A stretch of DNA of 64,000 nt. Origin: Oasisia sp. SBJ-2009 (taxonomy: Eukaryota; Annelida; Polychaeta; Sabellida; Siboglinidae). Made by a program: the position numbers and the translations under genes. The stretch lies in assembly GCA_964017155.1 (NCBI GenBank), contig OZ024860.1, forward strand, positions 45,962,816 through 46,026,815. The letters are read 5' to 3'. Of this stretch, positions 12,467-21,700 are shown one piece after another. Each line of letters opens with the position of its first letter. Positions within the stretch are counted from its first letter, which is position 1. The notes under the pieces were generated by a model that was not told where the DNA came from, did not search any database, and saw only the letters and a program-made list of their open reading frames with translations.

Positions 12467-13178
12467 TATCTCCACCAACCGTCTCCTCTCTCCACCAACC
12501 GGCTACTCTCTCCATCAACCGTCTCCTCTCTCCACCAACCGTCTCCTCTCTCCACCAACCGTCTCCTCTCTCCACCAACCGTCTCCTCTCTCCACCAACC
12601 GGCTACTCTCTCCATCAACCGTCTCCTCTTTCCATCAACCGTCTCCTCTCTCCACCAACCGTCTCCTCTCTCCATCAACATTCTCCTCTCTCCATCAACC
12701 GTCTCCTCTCTCCATCAACCGTCTCCTCTCTCCATCAACCGTCTCCTCTCTCCGACAACCCTCTTCTCTCTCCATCAACCGTCTCCTCTCTCCATCAACC
12801 GTCTCCTCTCTCCACCAACCGTCTCCTCTCTCCATCAACTGTCTCCTCTCTCCATCAACCGTCTCCTCTCTCCATCAACGGTCTCCTCTCTCCATCAACC
12901 GCCTCCTCTCTCCATCAACCGCCTCCTCTCTCCACCAACCGTCTCCTCTCTCCACCAACCGTCTCCTCTCCCCATCAACCGTCTCCTCTCTCCATCAACC
13001 GTCTCCACTCTCCATCAACCGTATCCTCTCTCCACCAACTGTCTCCTCTCTCCACCAACCGTCTCCTCTCTCTCCATCAACCGTCTCCTCTCTCCACCAA
13101 CCGTCTCCTCTCTCCACCAACCGTCTCCTCTCTCTCCATCAACCGTCTCCTCTCTCTCTCCACCAACCATCTCCTCTC
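12467..13178 (+). repeat. 20-bp minisatellite, about 35 copies
   Basis: The unit is GTCTCCTCTCTCCACCAACC, with many copies having CCATCAACC instead. From about 13060 the period lengthens to 22-24 bp through extra CT. Because 20 is not a multiple of three, three units give a 20-residue Ser/Leu/Pro peptide period. Two overlapping long frames result (12338-13225 and 12424-13398), which is expected of a stop-free repeat and not evidence for a protein. Confidence 0.95.
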
Positions 13179-13488
13179 CCGTCAATATGTCGCTCTTAGT
13201 ATCCTCTCAACCCCAGATGCCCTAACATTTATGTTTTCTTCGGTACCGGGTTCTCCAGGTTTTTGTGATAAATCTGTACGCGCCGTGCTCACTGTCTGCC
13301 TGTTGTCATCGCCACGGTCTCTATGCTGTAGACAGGCTGGTGAAACGATAAGACAACCGCAATACATGTGCGAGGAACATCTTACGCGGAAGATTTAGTC
13401 CGAAAGAAACAACCCAGGAACGACATCGATGATGTATATTAGCCCTTCCGAGAAGAGCAAGCAGGTTATTGTACCGAGCAGATCAACA
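13179..13488. other. unannotated DNA
   Basis: Non-repetitive sequence between the minisatellite and the next microsatellite. Nothing recognised. Confidence 0.4.
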
Positions 13489-13564
13489 TACTTCACACAC
13501 ACGCACACACACGCACACCCACGCACGCGCACGCACGCACGCACGCATACATAGATCAACATAC

Positions 13565-13659
<95 letters not shown>

Positions 13660-13662
13660 GCA
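13489..13662. repeat. duplicated (CA)n/(ACGC)n microsatellite
   Basis: GATCAACATACTTCACACAC occurs at about 13482 and again at about 13554, each copy leading into CA/CGCA repeats, so the tract contains an imperfect ~72-bp tandem duplication. The second copy ends in a long ACGC run. Confidence 0.9.
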
Positions 13663-13798
13663 CACCAACTACAAACTAGAATTTGCCTACTTGCAGTAAT
13701 GTCCAATAAAATATAAACAAATCAATGGAATACCCTATATCACGCCATCGTTGCAACTAACTCCATATACGGCATATGAAGAACAACCAAACATCACT

Positions 13799-13935
13799 GT
13801 ACAGTCACCTTCGTATTACAGCCACATCATAATTAAGGCCATCATAGGATAGTCCCAAATGATTTCCGCGAGAGTAAAGTATAGTATATTATTCTCACTG
13901 ATACAGTCAAGGTATTTGGTACCGTATTTGTTTGA
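13799..13935 (+). repeat. dispersed repeat, copy 1
   Basis: AGTCACC, TATTACAGCCAC, AATTAAGG, AGTCCCAAATGATT and AGAGTAAAGTATAGTAT appear in the same order and spacing as at 15180-15296. The two copies are diverged but clearly related. The second copy lies in the protocadherin 3' UTR. Confidence 0.6.
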
Positions 13936-14184
13936 TGTGCTCGTAAGTATAACTCATTTCTGTCTCTCTTACTCGAACACACGTTATAATGGAATTCCAA
14001 CCTTCGTTTAATGGCAGTCATAGGCCTATAATTACCAATGCTAAGTATTCTCCTACATAGACCTTCCTCTCCACATCGCGTTCCTACAACTTGACAAGTA
14101 ATTATAATGAAAGCACACCGACACCGAGCCCCAAATCTACGACAAACCTAACACCCTCCGCCCAAGAAATAAAGTCGTGCCTAC

Positions 14185-14580
14185 AAAAGACGAACCTCTT
14201 GGCTTGCACCAGTCGTTCGTTCGATCGCTAGACAGCGCGCGTCGGACGCGCTTTTCTGTCAGCTCGCTGAATGGTCAGCGTCACGCTTTGACAGTTGTAG
14301 AAATGGGAAACTGTCAGGGTGTCTTGGTCCACGCGCTCCCGCCAACAAGTGATGGACAGCCGCTGTTTCGCTGTCGCTGTGTGGGTCGATAAATTCTCCG
14401 GCGATGAAAGGCGGCCTTCCCACCTCTCTCGTCCAAATTACCCGTGACCAATGACTACTATTATATACGTATTGGTGGGCACCGTGACGAACGCTCGGCG
14501 CTTTCAAGTTGAGTCTCCATGGTGACCCGCGCTGAACGAAAGCGTTTGTCTCTGGCGAGTTTTAGGGTCGACACGGTCTT
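14185..14580. promoter_or_regulatory. CpG-rich block, candidate regulatory region
   Basis: Against a CpG-poor background this block is dense in CG: around 14215-14290 and again around 14490-14570. It contains a CCAAT box (14448-14452, plus) and ATTGGTGGG at about 14471. It is non-repetitive and lies downstream of the protocadherin. No start site or coding exon can be tied to it. Confidence 0.3.
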
Positions 14581-14788
14581 ATTTCACCCCGCCCTGTCTT
14601 TATTGTTATCTACTGATGCAGTGACACGTGTCTCACTTAGGGTGGCCCTTGATCTGTTCTTGTCATAGCCTTGTCAAATAACGAAATGAGATGGAAATGA
14701 GATGCCACGTGTTCTATGAGTTATAGCAATATGTTTAGTTAGATGTCTGCCAAAGGTTTTAGAAGCGACTTGAAATCTAAATTAAAAT

Positions 14789-14789
<1 letters not shown>

Positions 14790-14885
<96 letters not shown>

Positions 14886-14927
14886 TGTGTGTGCATGTGT
14901 GTGAGTGTGCGTGCGTGCATGTGCGTG
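14790..14927. repeat. (GT)n microsatellite
   Basis: About 65 near-perfect GT units with two CT interruptions, just beyond the presumed protocadherin polyadenylation site. Confidence 0.95.
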
Positions 14928-15009
14928 CGATTATTTGTCTTTAATACCAACTGCAAGTTAGGAAAGACAAAACAATAACAGGCCAGACAACATATAATAA
15001 ATATGGCAT

Positions 15010-15015
15010 TTTATT
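15010..15015 (-). terminator. candidate polyadenylation signal AATAAA
   Basis: A canonical hexamer on the minus strand about 990 nt after the stop codon. No RNA evidence is available. Confidence 0.4.
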
Positions 15016-15179
15016 CGACTATTGCTGTGCCATTACAAAAATATGTACACCATGTGATAACTCTAGATATCTGTAAAAATAGCATTACCACGTTGATCTG
15101 TTCAACAGACTGGCTCTATCACTAGCACTGATACAGCAAACAAACCTGCACATAACTAAATGGATGAAGTACAATCAAA

Positions 15180-15296
15180 TTTCACTCTAGTCACCTCTGT
15201 ATTGTAGCCACCTCACAATTAGGGTAATCCCAGGAGTTCCAAATTAATTCAGCAGCAGTAAAGTACAATATTTGCTAATATGGTCACCTCTCCATT
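15180..15296 (+). repeat. dispersed repeat, copy 2 (inside protocadherin 3' UTR)
   Basis: AGTCACCTCTGTATTGTAGC, CACAATTAGGGTAATCCCAG and GCAGTAAAGTACAATATTTG correspond in order to blocks at 13799-13935. Confidence 0.6.
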
Positions 15297-16000
15297 AAAG
15301 GCATTTTTTTCAGTCCTAAGGTGACCGCAATACACTGAATTGAAGTTTCACTTGAACGGCCAATGAAGCAGCTGACCAAGCAACTGATATGCATACAATA
15401 TATGCAGACAGTTTGCCCAGTTGCACACCTGTCTATTGCCTGTACAACAACACACTAAGACACACTGCCCCAGTTGTAGCCAGTAAGCCTGAGCTGGTCC
15501 GCCAGCAGACACCATCATAGCAGGTGGATTTGCAATCAGCAGCAACTTGATAAAGCATGCTTGATGTCATAGGTTTGTAAGTTCAAATAAACCATGAATT
15601 TAATTCTGACCCATTCCACCAATTGTTGGTTTTAACTTTGAACGTGAACATTTTACAATGCAAAATTATTACTAGTATTAAGTCGCATTTGCACTTTTCA
15701 CAAACTAGATGGCGCCACTGTGTAAATGTTTTTCACGTGGTGACAACCAAAGCACCCTCGTATCGTGTTTAACATATTTTGATACTTAAAAATTACATAC
15801 AGGACTGTTGATAACCTGACATTTGATGCATAGATGTAACATACAAAATAGCATCCACGATAAGTGAATTTGTCGCTGTTACTGCAGGTTTCTCTTTGTA
15901 AAACCTGCGAGTTCCACACCATGAGTTGATAGGAAGAGAACCAATATTAATGGGTACAGTTCCGTGACTTTGCATTTTTATAAGACGATCTGTTATCAAG

Positions 16001-16630
16001 TCAGACATCGACAGATGTTGAGAGGACATCATCACCCTCCACACCGACAGTGTAGCTGCCAGATGTGCTACTGGAGCTGTCGTCATCTGTGAAGTTAGTA
16101 TCTGTGTCATCTGTCCTCATATGATTCTCACTGTTTGTCACATCATAACCACGAAACTGCACCGATCGAGCAGTTGGTGTCTTAACAGCGTTGCTATATG
16201 GACTGCCGTTGAGATGTTCATGATTTGGCGCCATGTGATGTTCTGACCCACAGGTACAGTTCTGACCGTGTGAGTTGGACACACCAGGTCGGCTTGAACA
16301 CCTGACTGGGTTACAGACATGGTCACTGAAAGGTCTGGAGTGGTCAGTGTTGTCTGCTGGACACTGGTCTACCATGACACAGGGTCTGGAGGTGACGTTG
16401 CAGTAGCGGGGCGGGTGTGTCGGTGTCGGTGTCGACTTGAATGAGTTGCGAACAGCGTCAAAGGTGCGGTAGTGCTGTGGCGGTGCGTCGGTGAATGTGG
16501 TGACGGAGTGACGTTGGTCTCCCTCCTCACTCGGGCCGTGGCCACTGTCAGTGTTGGACACTTCTGCGGAGCAGCCGGACGCACTGTCCACATCCGGGTC
16601 ACGCGCCAACAGTTCCAGCAACTGATGTAC
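16001..16630 (-). CDS. protocadherin terminal coding exon (residues 958-1166)
   Basis: The acceptor CCTCAG at 16631-16636 opens a 209-codon frame ending with TGA at 16003-16001. It begins VHQLLELLARDPDVDSASG and continues to NTDSGHGPSEEGD at residues ~983-995. Both elements resemble the LLxLL and DSGxGxSExGD motifs of vertebrate delta-protocadherin tails. The rest is Ser/Thr/Pro/His-rich and low in hydrophobics, with a DDTDTNFTDDDSSSST acidic patch near the end. The last residues, SVDV, fit a class II PDZ ligand (inference). An overlapping minus frame at 16369-16734 is a shadow. Confidence 0.9.
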   Translation of the reverse strand, partial: VHQLLELLARDPDVDSASGCSAEVSNTDSGHGPSEEGDQRHSVTTFTDAPPQHYRTFDAVRNSFKSTPTPTHPPRYCNVTSRPCVMVDQCPADNTDHSRPFSDHVCNPVRCSSRPGVSNSHGQNCTCGSEHHMAPNHEHLNGSPYSNAVKTPTARSVQFRGYDVTNSENHMRTDDTDTNFTDDDSSSSTSGSYTVGVEGDDVLSTSVDV

Positions 16631-16837
16631 CTGAGGACACAGGAGACAACGTTACAGGCGGGTGTGGCAGGGCAAAGGTGTAAAATGGTATGTACTGATC
16701 TAGTGCAGTTTATTGTCATTAGTGTTTTGTACACCAGACCTAATGGATGAAGGCTGTTTGTCTACAGCTGTTGAACATTGTATGTAGCCAGATATTTATT
16801 TGCTGTTGAGTGAGTAGGTGAAGTCTAGAGTGAAACC

Positions 16838-17184
16838 TTTGAGGAGGGAGGGAGGGAGGTAGGGAGGGAGGGTGGCAGGGAGGGAGGGGGAGAGAGAGAG
16901 AGAGAGGGAGAGAGAGAGGGAGAGAGAGGGAGAGAGAGAGACATAGACAGGGAAAGAGAGAGAGAGAGAGAGAGAAAAAAAAAGTGAGAGTGAGAGAGAG
17001 AGTGAGAGAGTGAGAGAGAGAGAAAGTGAGAGAGAGAGTGAGAGAGAATGAGAGAGTGAGAGAGTGAGAGAGTGAGAAAGAGAGAGAGAGAGTGAGAGAG
17101 TGAGAGAGAGAGAGACATAGACAGAGAGAGAGAAAGAGAGAGTGAAAGAGTGAGATAGAGAGATATAGTCAGAGAGACAGAGAC

Positions 17185-17231
<47 letters not shown>

Positions 17232-17272
17232 GAAAGAGTGAGATAGAGAGATATAGTCAGAGAGACAGAGAC

Positions 17273-17338
<66 letters not shown>
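16838..17338. repeat. (GA)n purine tract with internal 90-bp duplication
   Basis: GAGG- and GAGA-rich on the plus strand, therefore polypyrimidine on the transcribed minus strand. GTGAAAGAGTGAGATAGAGA followed by ATATAGTCAGAGAGACAGAG occurs at about 17141 and again at about 17231, a tandem duplication with ~90-bp period. Confidence 0.92.
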
Positions 17339-17341
<3 letters not shown>

Positions 17342-17373
17342 CTATCAACCGTACCAATGCATTCCACACCCCA

Positions 17374-17481
17374 GTGAGTGTGTGTGAGGTGAGTGTATGT
17401 GTTTGTATGAGTCACTCAATGTGTGTCTGCACATGCGCGCACACATGCATGCATGCATGTGTGTGTTTGCATACAAATATA

Positions 17482-17546
<65 letters not shown>

Positions 17547-17645
17547 ATGCATTTATGTATTTGTATGTGTGTGCATTCATGCGTGTGTGTTTGCATACAA
17601 GTATGTACACGTATGTGCATTCATGTGAGTGTGATTGCATGCATG
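17374..17645. repeat. (GT)n/(GTGCAT)n microsatellite
   Basis: A pure GT run at about 17485-17545, flanked by degenerate GTGTGCAT/GCATGCAT repeats. Open frames on both strands are artefacts. Confidence 0.93.
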
Positions 17646-18072
17646 TGTAATTTAGTAAATACACATGTACCCATTTCACTGTGTACTAAATAAATAATAA
17701 TAAAAATAACCCATGTTGTGCCTAAATCCTTGCACACCAAGCACAGACATGTGGTATACAAGCTGCCAGTAGATGGCTGGATATGATAGAGAGTTATGGA
17801 GAATAGAGTATATTTTGAAATGATGTTGGAAGGTGTATTATTTTTAACTGATCTGGCATTAAGAGGGAGCATACATACAGTATAGCAATAAGAGTGAAGC
17901 ACAAAACATTTAGCCTAACAAAATGAGGTAAAACACCAAACATCTTACATAACAACATCAGAACCTAGCACCACATTTTAGTTACGACATAAAGTTGGGG
18001 TGCACTACCAACACATCTAACCACAGTAGGGTTTACGTTTCAGAACTATCACACATTGGCTTCGAGTCTTAC

Positions 18073-18213
18073 CTCAACCTGCTTCCTGTTCTTCAGCTGT
18101 GGAGGTAGGAAGGGGCTGTGAGCTGGAGGAGACTGTCTTGAGTGCATTACGATGGCGTTGCAGCAGTGAAGTCTCAGGCCCACGGGAGAACCCTCGCCCA
18201 GAGCCTGCAGGTC
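18073..18213 (-). CDS. protocadherin cytoplasmic-tail exon (residues 911-957)
   Basis: A 141-bp exon (47 codons) flanked by an excellent acceptor (TTCGCAG) and donor (GAG|GTAAGA). It is open in the only frame compatible with both neighbours. It encodes DLQALGEGSP...LPPQLKNRKQVE, a Pro/Ser-containing cytoplasmic segment with a double cysteine (HCCNA). Small tail exons like this are often alternatively used in protocadherins (family knowledge). Since it is phase 0 on both sides, skipping it would preserve the frame. Confidence 0.85.
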
Positions 18214-18349
18214 CTGCGAACACAATCATAGCATAATTACAACTGTGTTCTGTGATGTATTTCTTGTTCTTGTTCTTGTTATGGTTAGCTCATCACTCTA
18301 TGTTAGCCACATATTTGTGACTAGAGTATTGTCGAGCTTGGTTTTTCAG

Positions 18350-18594
18350 AGTTGTCCTTCTCTAGAATTAGTGAGTCCACTACAGGTTACACATTTACCC
18401 CCTCTGTGGGATCTTTTACTTCCCCTGGCATAGACACCAGATAGAAGGGACCACCGGCTTTTAGTGTCTCTTCCGAAAGACACAGGCAATGTGAGGTGAA
18501 CGAAATTGCCTAAGTTTCGAAACGGCGGTAGGTGGGATTGAACCACCATCCCCTCGATTGACAGTCCGGCGCTCTACCGCGCGACCACCGCTCC
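18350..18594 (-). mobile_element. tRNA-derived SINE
   Basis: On the minus strand from 18594 there is a tRNA-like head: GGAGCGG, A-box region TGGTCGCGCGGTAGAGCGC, then GGTGG-TTCAATC-CCACC, a perfect T-stem with B box. The acceptor stem does not close, which argues against a functional tRNA. It is followed by a body with TTTCGGAAGAGACAC, AAAGCCGGTGGTCCC and GTAAAAGATCCC, a central block I have seen in marine-invertebrate SINEs. The 3' limit is approximate. Confidence 0.7.
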
Positions 18595-18633
18595 TATTTA
18601 CATGTATGTATGCTATGATGAGCTCTACGAAGT

Positions 18634-18825
18634 TGTGACACTAGATGTGGGACACTGGATATGAATATGCATGCTGATGAATATGCAGAAAGACGCGTGA
18701 TGTGGGAGACTGGGAGCATGCGCGCGGCAGCTTGTAACTGTGGCGTGTTAGAGCGGAAACTTGTACTTCAGTGAATAAACCAAATCAAACTTCATCGACG
18801 TGTCTATATCATTATATACACTACA
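18634..18825 (+). mobile_element. possible solo LTR, ~192 bp
   Basis: Starts TGTGACACTAG and ends CACTACA (TG..CA), with AATAAA at about 18774 and the higher GC typical of a short invertebrate Ty3/Gypsy-type LTR. No target-site duplication is apparent and no internal retroelement sequence adjoins it, so this remains a structural guess. A diverged sequence with chance ends is the alternative. Confidence 0.35.
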
Positions 18826-20109
18826 TGTCCTGTAAAATATTTTTAAATACATGTAACTTTCTGATGAACACATGATAAGTTATTACCTAATGTATTTAAA
18901 CATGCATAAATACATTTGGACCATCCATTTATATAAATATAAGTTAACATTAGTTAGCATTTGATACCTAACTTTTAACTAATTAGTAACAACTGCAACA
19001 AACTAATCGTTATTGTAGTAAACTGTTTGTGTAATATCTTTGAGTCTGGCTACAAATGGTTAGGTATTATTTAGTCATTGATATGGATATGCTTAAACTG
19101 CCTTTGGTGCTTTGCATTGTGAACTGAAAGATTGGGAAAGGGCGGACGAAGATTAATTTGATGGGAAATAGGTCCGGACAGATCTAAAGTCATTGAAATG
19201 GAAAACAACAAGAGCACTGAATGAATAATTAGTTCACTGCATAACTTGGAACAGTGAGGAACAACATATATCATTATGACAGATGGTTTCAATTAATTAA
19301 TTAAATTTGAACCGCAAAGAAGTAAATACACTATCAATGAGATTTGCGAATTCTGTTCCACCAATTTCATAATCTCATAGTCCAGATGTTCCATCTGATA
19401 TCTCAATCAGATATTACACTTTTTTCATAATTGTGGTGGTTCTTTTTTAGCGTGGTAATGTTACTGAGCATTGTGTTATTAAAGAGCTTGTAGTCGTCAT
19501 CTGGTTTTTGTTACTGAAATTTCAAATACCCCAGTACACTGCCCATATCACACCGGCACAGGAATTTATTGCAAGGTTTTGTATTTGTTGCAACAGTTAT
19601 ATTTTGGGCTAGTGACTACAAGTAGATATTGTTTGATTGAAATATATTCCATAGTCTGATAGACCAAGACACTCCACAGATTGGGACAGAAAAGCCACTG
19701 TATAATTAACCAATTAAACGTGTTATATGAATCACAGGTGTTTAAAACAGTACATCAAATCAAAATTGAGTATTTCAACAACATTGACTAAACAGTACAT
19801 CTGTTTTCTTTTAGTCATAATGATTAGTCTGTAAGTTTTAACAACAGCTTCAAAGAGCGTAAATACCCTCTCAGCTACTAGAGTGTACCACAATATTACC
19901 TAAATTGCATGCATTCTAGAATGTTCTCCCTGGTGGTATCTTAGTACCCACATATTTTACGTTATGTCAACAAACACAAAGCCCACGTCCACTTTTCAAA
20001 GTTAATGATATTCACGTCGCCATTACCCAGCACATAGAAGCAGAACAAGCCAAACAGAATAAGCTCAGTACAAAGCTAATTTCAGGCTACATGTTAACCG
20101 TGTTAGCTG

Positions 20110-20480
20110 AGACTGCATATTATGTTTAGGGGGAAGGTAATACCCCCTAATCAATCAGCAAGACCTGTCGTTTTGCATTGTGGAGCAATGAGGCAGTTTA
20201 AACTGTTTAAAGCCCGTATTAAATGGACCCATCTGAGGAGCCAATGGATGGAAGGGAGGTTGTTTGTGCAGAAAGAAAGTCATCGCGTTATAAGCGACTT
20301 TGTCAATAGAGCCGCACAGTAGGAACAAAGTAGCGCAACGGCTCACTACGTGTTTGATGAGACAGACGCGATGCTACCTGTTATTATTCGGCAGCAAACA
20401 GCGTACTTAAGTGAAACCCTCCCTAAGGGTGAACACATATAGGGGCATTCAGTCACACAGGGGGTGAGGGGAAAGTCTTA
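20110..20480. promoter_or_regulatory. candidate intronic regulatory block
   Basis: Non-repetitive and less AT-rich than its surroundings, with CpGs. It contains motifs such as TTGTCAATAGAG and GAACAAAGTAGCGC that are SOX-like by eye. It is a candidate only because of composition and position within a long intron of a developmental adhesion gene. Confidence 0.2.
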
Positions 20481-20959
20481 AACAGCAGGGATCCAGTATG
20501 TGCCTGCTTTGGAACTCTTGTGTGCTTGAAAATAACTCAGCATACAAGCACAGAAAAACAACTATGGGTCTCAACTCCATGTATCAGTATATCATACACA
20601 TGCAGTCAACTGTATCAACCCATAATAAAGCTGACTGCTCAATTTACTCTGTAAGGTATATTTCTGTTATCAGAAAAATTTGGATGTTTGCTTAAAACCT
20701 GCTTAATTTCATGGATGCAACATTTGCATTGCACGTATTATGTGTATGTACCTTCATTATATCTCAAATATTCTAGTATTAAGAAAAATTATGCATAGAC
20801 TGTGAATAGTTGATTTATTGACAAAAATTATCTCCGCACTACATAATAATATTGTGTTATGCTTGTATTTGTACATAATAAAAATGTCACATTAAAATAT
20901 ATACACCCTGTACATCAATATCCTATGTATACTTTTTTTATAGAGCCACGATTATATTT

Positions 20960-21700
20960 CATTGGCTGGCTCATTTAGCAAAACAAAAATGACCTTTAAG
21001 TTTAAGTACCTAAGACTACCTGTGCCACTGGTGGCATTCACTCGACAAGACACTGGTGGCAATCATTCAACACAACAAACATTCTACTGCCACAATCATC
21101 TTTGTCAAACGTCGCACACGAGACCAGCCGATTTAGATGTCATCTCGTATTACATAAAAACCAAACTCTTGACTTCTACAGACACCAAGCAAGTGTCACA
21201 GACAATACCACAGGCAGCCTTCAGGATGTTTAGATTTCTGTTGCCACACTTCAGAGCGAGAGTTTTAAATGAGCGAAGAAAGGTGGAATCCATCTTACTG
21301 GCAGCCGGACCTATTCTCCCTTCCTCCCCAGGCGTGATTCAATGAAAGCATCATTAGACGTGATGGGAGGGGAGGAAAAGCAGGGCAGGACCATTTGGAG
21401 GGTGTTTTCCCCTTTTGGAGGGTGTTTCCCTCCTTCTTTGTCCCAGCCTCACTTCTTATAGGGTAATTGAGAAAGCAAGCCTGACTCAGCAGGTGAACTT
21501 GGCAAAGTTACGTAACCCTAATGGCATGCCTGGGGCGATGGGGAAACTTACAAACAGATCCCACTGTCCAATTACCCCGGGTCGAAAGGGGTGGATGAAA
21601 AGAAAACTGTGGATTGGTGTTTTAATGAGGAAATGCCCGATTTGCAAACAGTGTCAAGTGTTACTAATTGTGTGTCTCTTCTTGTGGGCATGACATGCTG
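20960..21700. promoter_or_regulatory. candidate intronic regulatory block
   Basis: Non-repetitive. A 127-codon plus frame at 20962-21345 has no recognisable domain and runs antisense to the gene, so I treat it as chance. TTTGGAGGGTGTTT is duplicated at 21393-21426. No direct evidence of function. Confidence 0.2.

Larger units (their letters stand above)
14990..16000 (-). other. protocadherin 3' UTR with candidate polyadenylation signal
   Basis: From the stop codon down to about 14990 the sequence is non-repetitive and without coding potential. A minus-strand AATAAA lies at 15015-15010, placing cleavage near 14985-15000, just before a GT tract (a GT-rich downstream element is commonly favourable). 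The 3' end is inferred, and earlier signals could be used. It contains copy 2 of a dispersed repeat (15180-15296). Confidence 0.5.
16631..18072 (-). other. protocadherin intron 2
   Basis: 1442 bp, dominated by purine (GA) and GT simple repeats. The remainder (17650-18072) is plain AT-rich sequence in which I recognise nothing. Confidence 0.8.

Noticed and set aside
12338..13398. Two long overlapping plus-strand open frames rich in Ser/Leu/Pro/His
   Set aside because: They are the stop-free translations of the 20-bp minisatellite. Both frames are equally open and neither has splice or start context.
18523..18594. A functional tRNA-Asp gene (GTC in the anticodon position, good T-arm)
   Set aside because: The acceptor stem does not pair and a SINE body follows directly.
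20962..21345. 127-codon plus-strand frame in intron 1
   Set aside because: No recognisable domain, antisense to the host gene, and ordinary composition; probably chance.
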